Shown piece by piece: positions 5,523 to 8,462 of a stretch of DNA of 8,462 bases. The position numbers and the translations under genes are program-made. The notes below the pieces were generated by a model that worked only from the letters and a program-made list of their open reading frames with translations, did no database searches and had not been told where the DNA came from. This DNA comes from Pseudomonadota bacterium (GTDB lineage: Bacteria; Desulfobacterota; Desulfovibrionia; Desulfovibrionales; Desulfovibrionaceae). Every line of letters begins with the position of its first letter. Position 1 is the stretch's first letter. Location: contig JAEWCY010000234.1 of NCBI GenBank assembly GCA_023390395.1, positions 1-8,462 of the forward strand, read 5' to 3'.

Positions 5523-7115
5523 ATGCCGCGTTTTTCGTTTTTCGCATTTCTCGTTCTCGCCAGCCTTCTCGCCCCGGCGCTTCCCGGCCCCGACGCCCGC
5601 GCCGACGACGCGCCGGAAACCGTGACCGTGGACGCCGCCAGGACCGTGCGGCCGACCAGCCGGGAACTGCTCGGCATCAACGTCAACTACCTCATGGACG
5701 CCGACGGCAACCGCCGTCCCGGGGCGCGAAAGCTCGCCCGGGCCGTGCTCGACCTCGGCGTCGGCACGCTGCGATATCCCGGCGGCGAGAAATCCGACGG
5801 CATGCTCTGGGCCGCGCCGCCGTTCACGCGGCCGGGACCGACCCTGGCCCGGCTGGGGCCGGACGAGTGGCCCTCCAACGATTCCCGGGTGTTCGACCTG
5901 CCCCGTAAGCGCTTCGCCCGCCGGCCCATGGACATCGACGCCTTCATGCGGCTTTGCCGCAGCACCGGGGCCGAGCCGGTGATCGTCGTGGCCTACGACT
6001 CCATGTACAAGCCCGGCACACCGGGCGAGACCGTGCCGGACATGGCCGAACTCCTCGAAAACGCCGTGTCCCTGGTGCGCTACGCCAACATCACCCGGGG
6101 CTACGGCATCAAGTACTGGGAGATCGGCAACGAATCCTATTTCTACGTCTACAACGGCGGGGCCCGGGCGGCGGACTACGCCCGGGATTTTCCGGTCTTC
6201 GCCGCGGCCATGAAGGGCGTGGACCCGTCCATCAAGGTCGGGGCCAACGGCCCGGTGGGGGCCGACGACGTGGGGGCGCTGGACAATTTGAACGGAGACG
6301 CCACGCCCTGGTGGCGCGAGGTCTTCGGCAAGGCGGCCGGCAGCATCGACTTCGTCTCGGTCCACGAATACCCGTGCTACGCCTGGTACGGCTACGACTA
6401 TTACCGGGAAAACCCGGTGCGCATGCTCGGGGTCTCGGAGATCGACAAGGCCGCAGGCAGGTACGGCCCGCCGGGGCTGGCCGGGCGGCTGCGCTACCTG
6501 CTCACGGAGATCAATTCCGCCGACTGGTACGCCCATCCGCAAAACCTGGGCTGGAAGCACGAGAACACCCTGGGCCACGCGCTCGTGCTCTTCGACATGC
6601 TGGCCCAGGCCGTCAGCGACCCCCGGGTGGTCACGGCGCAAATCTGGGCCACGCGCTGGCTGCACAACGACGACAAGCCCGAACTGTGGGACGCCCTGGA
6701 CGGCCGGAACACGCCCCTGCCCACGGGCATGGCCGTCAAGCTCCTGGCCGAGGGGCTCGGCGACCGGATCGTGGCTACCACCGACGCGCCGGGGGTGCGG
6801 GCCACGGCCGCGCGCGACGACCGCCAGGGCCGGCTTACGGTCTACCTCGTCAACAAGGACGCGGCCCGGGACGTGGCCGTGCGCATCGAGGGCGGCCGGA
6901 CCGGGTCCGAGGCGGCGCGCCGGGTATGGCGCGGCACGGGGCCCGACGACCCCAGGCCGGTCCTGTCCCGGGAAGCCGTCGTGACGGTGACCGGCGGCCT
7001 GGCGCAACTGCGCCTGCCGGCCGAATCCCTGACCATCCTCACCGTGCCCATGGCCAAGCCCGCGATCTTCGCCGCCAAGAAAATGCCCCAGCCCGGACCC
7101 CGCCGCCCCGGCTAG
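5523..7115 (+). CDS. Secreted clan GH-A glycoside hydrolase, alpha-L-arabinofuranosidase-like
   Basis: A 530-residue exported enzyme expected to cleave a glycosidic bond with retention of configuration. Residues 1-27 are a signal peptide (hydrophobic FFAFLVLASLLAPAL, cleavage near ARA-DD). An early beta strand carries LLGINVNYLMD (49-59), and GVGTLRYPGGEKSDG (79-93) is a strand end typical of GH51/GH39-like barrels. KYWEIGNES (197-205) supplies the probable acid/base Glu204 in the clan's N-E pair, HEYP (281-284) follows, and RYLLTEINSADWY (324-336) supplies the probable nucleophile Glu329. QIWATRWLHND (373-383) is a late barrel strand. Residues from about 405 form a small beta-rich C-terminal domain, ending in a Pro-rich tail. 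The ATG at 5523 has GGAG 7 nt upstream; a longer open frame upstream lacks a signal peptide. GH51, GH39, GH44 and GH79 are all possible, so the substrate is open. It is convergent with the next gene. Confidence 0.85.
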   Translation: MPRFSFFAFLVLASLLAPALPGPDARADDAPETVTVDAARTVRPTSRELLGINVNYLMDADGNRRPGARKLARAVLDLGVGTLRYPGGEKSDGMLWAAPPFTRPGPTLARLGPDEWPSNDSRVFDLPRKRFARRPMDIDAFMRLCRSTGAEPVIVVAYDSMYKPGTPGETVPDMAELLENAVSLVRYANITRGYGIKYWEIGNESYFYVYNGGARAADYARDFPVFAAAMKGVDPSIKVGANGPVGADDVGALDNLNGDATPWWREVFGKAAGSIDFVSVHEYPCYAWYGYDYYRENPVRMLGVSEIDKAAGRYGPPGLAGRLRYLLTEINSADWYAHPQNLGWKHENTLGHALVLFDMLAQAVSDPRVVTAQIWATRWLHNDDKPELWDALDGRNTPLPTGMAVKLLAEGLGDRIVATTDAPGVRATAARDDRQGRLTVYLVNKDAARDVAVRIEGGRTGSEAARRVWRGTGPDDPRPVLSREAVVTVTGGLAQLRLPAESLTILTVPMAKPAIFAAKKMPQPGPRRPG

Positions 7116-7116
7116 C

Positions 7117-7135
7117 CCTCCCCCCATTGGGGAGG
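7117..7135. terminator. Hairpin between convergent genes
   Basis: CCTCCCC (7117-7123), a 5-nt loop and GGGGAGG (7129-7135) form a 7-bp stem beginning 2 bp after the hydrolase stop codon. The two convergent coding regions are only 32 bp apart. With the adjoining repeat hairpin it may end transcription from both sides, though there is no T-tract. Confidence 0.4.
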
Positions 7136-7159
7136 TTCAGGAGGGGGTCACCCCTTCCT
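7127..7159 (+). repeat. 33-bp interspersed repeat, copy A, overlapping a gene's 3' end
   Basis: This copy matches 8430-8462 at 31 of 33 positions. It begins TTGGGGAGG and contains AGGAGGGGG-TCA-CCCCTTCCT, a 9-bp stem (one G·T pair) with a 3-nt loop. On the minus strand the loop is TGA, which is the stop codon of the YibE/F gene. The repeat therefore encodes that gene's stop codon and last three residues. Confidence 0.75.
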
Positions 7160-8353
7160 GGCCGCCGGAGGCCTCCCCCTCTCTTCCCTCTTCCCGCGCA
7201 ACAGCGCCGCCCCGGCCAGGGCCGTGAGCGGCGCGGCCGTGACCAGCCCCAGGCTGCCGATGAGGGTGTTGGCGATCTCGGCGGCCACGTGGGGCATGGT
7301 GGCGACGTTTATTAGCGGCACGCCCTGCGCCATGACCACCATGAGCAGGGCCAGGCTGCCGCCGCAGTAGGCCAGAAGGAGCGTGGTGGCCATGGTGCCG
7401 ACCACGACGCGGCCCACGCGAAGTCCCGACAGGCAAAGCCCCCAGGTCCCGATGCCCGGGTGGTGGGCCGCCACCTCGGCTTGGCTGGCGGCCACGTCCA
7501 TGGCCACGTCCATGATGGCGCCGCTGGCGCCCAGGCAAATGGCGGCCAGGAACATGCCGCCGAGATCCAGGTGGGCGTAGCCCGTGTAGAGCAGGGTCTC
7601 GGCAAAGGGCTTGACCGCGCCGGGCAGGGCGAAGCCCGGGGCCGTGGCCAGGGAGAGCAGGCAGGTCGCGGCCACGCCGCCCACGGACCCCAGGTAGGCG
7701 GCCAGGGCCCGGCGGTTGAGCCCGCCGACCAGAAAGACGACGGCGGCCATGAGCGCGGCCAGGACGGCCAGGGCCACGAGCATGGGGTCGCTGCCGGCCA
7801 AAAAACGCGGCACCAGCACCTTCCACAGCAGCAGGGCGGCGAAGAGAAACGACAGCATGGCCTTGACCCCGGTCCAGCCGGCGTAGGCGACGAGGGCCAG
7901 GGCGAACAACCCGAGCAGCGCCCCCTGGAGGGTGAGCCGCCAGTGGTCCTGGGCCACGGCCGAGACGATCTCGCCGCCGCGCAACGAAAGGACGAGCAGG
8001 GCGAGGTCGCCTGGGGCGAAGACCTTGTCCAGTTCGAGCTTGCCGAGCAGGATGTTGTCCGCGACGATGCGCCTGCCGGCGAAGGGGCCGGAAAGCGGCT
8101 CCAGGGTGACGCGCTGCTCGCCCTCGCGCACGATGCCGTACTGGTGGACGTGCGCGTCGTCCACGGCCAGCACCCTGGCCTTCACCTGCACCGCGTCCGG
8201 GGGCAGGCGGTCCTCGAAGCCCGTGGGCCAGTACCAGAGCGCCAGGCAGCAGACAGCCACGGCCAGGGCGAACACGGCGTCGCGGCGCGCCCGGAAGCGC
8301 CGCCACGGCGCGGTCGCGTCTTGCCTCGGCCAGGGACAGGCATCCCCTTGCAT
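7148..8353 (-). CDS. YibE/F-family multipass membrane protein
   Basis: A 401-residue inner-membrane protein of the YibE/F family, whose function is not well established. A first membrane segment (about 26-42) is followed by a soluble domain outside the membrane (about 50-135, including VKARVLAVDDAHVHQYG and GRRIVADNILLGKLELD). About eight further hydrophobic segments lie between 141 and 386. The family signature GASGAIMDVAMDVAASQAEV (275-294), with its D282 and D286, is clear and lies in a membrane-associated segment. The start was set at ATG 8353 because GAGGAG lies 8 nt upstream; the in-frame GTG at 8362 touches that site and is too close to it. The last residues (REERGRPPAARKG) are basic and Pro-rich, and the final three plus the stop codon are encoded by an interspersed repeat. 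The gene appears to be transcribed alone. Transport of an ion or small molecule is a guess only. Confidence 0.87.
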   Translation of the reverse strand: MQGDACPWPRQDATAPWRRFRARRDAVFALAVAVCCLALWYWPTGFEDRLPPDAVQVKARVLAVDDAHVHQYGIVREGEQRVTLEPLSGPFAGRRIVADNILLGKLELDKVFAPGDLALLVLSLRGGEIVSAVAQDHWRLTLQGALLGLFALALVAYAGWTGVKAMLSFLFAALLLWKVLVPRFLAGSDPMLVALAVLAALMAAVVFLVGGLNRRALAAYLGSVGGVAATCLLSLATAPGFALPGAVKPFAETLLYTGYAHLDLGGMFLAAICLGASGAIMDVAMDVAASQAEVAAHHPGIGTWGLCLSGLRVGRVVVGTMATTLLLAYCGGSLALLMVVMAQGVPLINVATMPHVAAEIANTLIGSLGLVTAAPLTALAGAALLRGKREERGRPPAARKG

Positions 8354-8375
8354 CGATTCCACTCCTCAAACGGAT

Positions 8376-8412
8376 TGTGGGGTCGGCCGCGCCTTCCGCG
8401 ACCGACCCCACA
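8376..8412. other. Long stem-loop in the leader of the YibE/F gene
   Basis: TGTGGGGTCGG (8376-8386) pairs perfectly over 11 bp with CCGACCCCACA (8402-8412); after one mismatch four more pairs close a 5-nt loop. It lies about 6 bp upstream of the ribosome-binding site of the YibE/F gene. It may be a terminator or attenuator for transcription arriving from the right, or a leader structure. Neither strand has a clear T-tract after it. Confidence 0.55.
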
Positions 8413-8429
8413 TCAGTTGCTTTCCCCGG

Positions 8430-8462
8430 TTGGGGAGGTCCAGGAGGGGGTCACCCCCTCCT
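8430..8462 (+). repeat. 33-bp interspersed repeat, copy B, cut by window edge
   Basis: This copy begins TTGGGGAGG and ends with AGGAGGGGG (8442-8450), TCA and CCCCCTCCT (8454-8462), a perfect 9-bp stem with a 3-nt loop. It differs from copy A at two positions. The preceding CCCC (8424-8427) also pairs with GGGG (8432-8435), so both copies carry two adjacent hairpins. The element may continue past the window. Confidence 0.75.

Noticed and set aside
5487..7127. 546-codon open frame on the minus strand opposite the glycoside hydrolase
   Set aside because: It is the antisense shadow of a gene with a signal peptide, a ribosome-binding site and catalytic motifs; its own product is Gly/Val/His-rich and shows no domain.
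1..8462. tRNA, rRNA, CRISPR arrays, transposases or phage genes
   Set aside because: I looked and saw none: no spaced direct repeats of CRISPR type, no transposase or integrase motifs, and no tRNA cloverleaf.

Overview
The window is a G+C-rich (roughly two thirds by eye) bacterial chromosomal stretch with seven protein genes, six complete and one cut by the left edge. Codon use is strongly G/C-ending and even across the window. The intergenic DNA carries GC-rich palindromes of a kind I associate with Desulfovibrionaceae such as Desulfovibrio/Solidesulfovibrio magneticus. My best guess is a sulfate-reducing deltaproteobacterium of that group. This rests on composition and style, not on a marker gene.

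Layout, left to right. (1) 1-261, minus: the N-terminal S4 domain of an RluC/RluD-type pseudouridine synthase, running off the left edge. (2) 401-3466, minus: a liv-type (branched-chain amino acid/amide family) ABC importer cluster, transcribed permease LivH, permease LivM, then periplasmic binding protein. No ATPase gene (LivG/LivF) is present. The binding protein has a plausible promoter of its own. (3) 3562-5217, minus: a secreted protein with an N-terminal CsgG/TolB-N-like region and a C-terminal set of FG-GAP/VCBS calcium-loop repeats, followed by a textbook intrinsic terminator (3497-3537). (4) 5218-5522: a 305-bp divergent intergenic region. (5) 5523-7115, plus: a secreted clan GH-A glycoside hydrolase resembling alpha-L-arabinofuranosidases. 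(6) 7148-8353, minus: a YibE/F-family multipass membrane protein, convergent with the hydrolase. (7) 8354-8462: its leader with a long hairpin, then a second copy of a 33-bp repeat, cut by the right edge.

How the genes work together. LivH, LivM and the binding protein should form the membrane and periplasmic part of one importer, which must borrow ATPases encoded elsewhere. The FG-GAP protein and the glycoside hydrolase are both exported and are transcribed divergently from one intergenic region, but nothing in the sequence ties them functionally. The rRNA/tRNA-modification gene and the YibE/F gene look unrelated to their neighbours.

I found no convincing novel multi-gene system. The points most worth a second look are: the transporter without ATPases and its start about 30 bp behind a strong terminator; the repeat that supplies the stop codon and last residues of the YibE/F gene; and the uncharacterised two-part FG-GAP protein.
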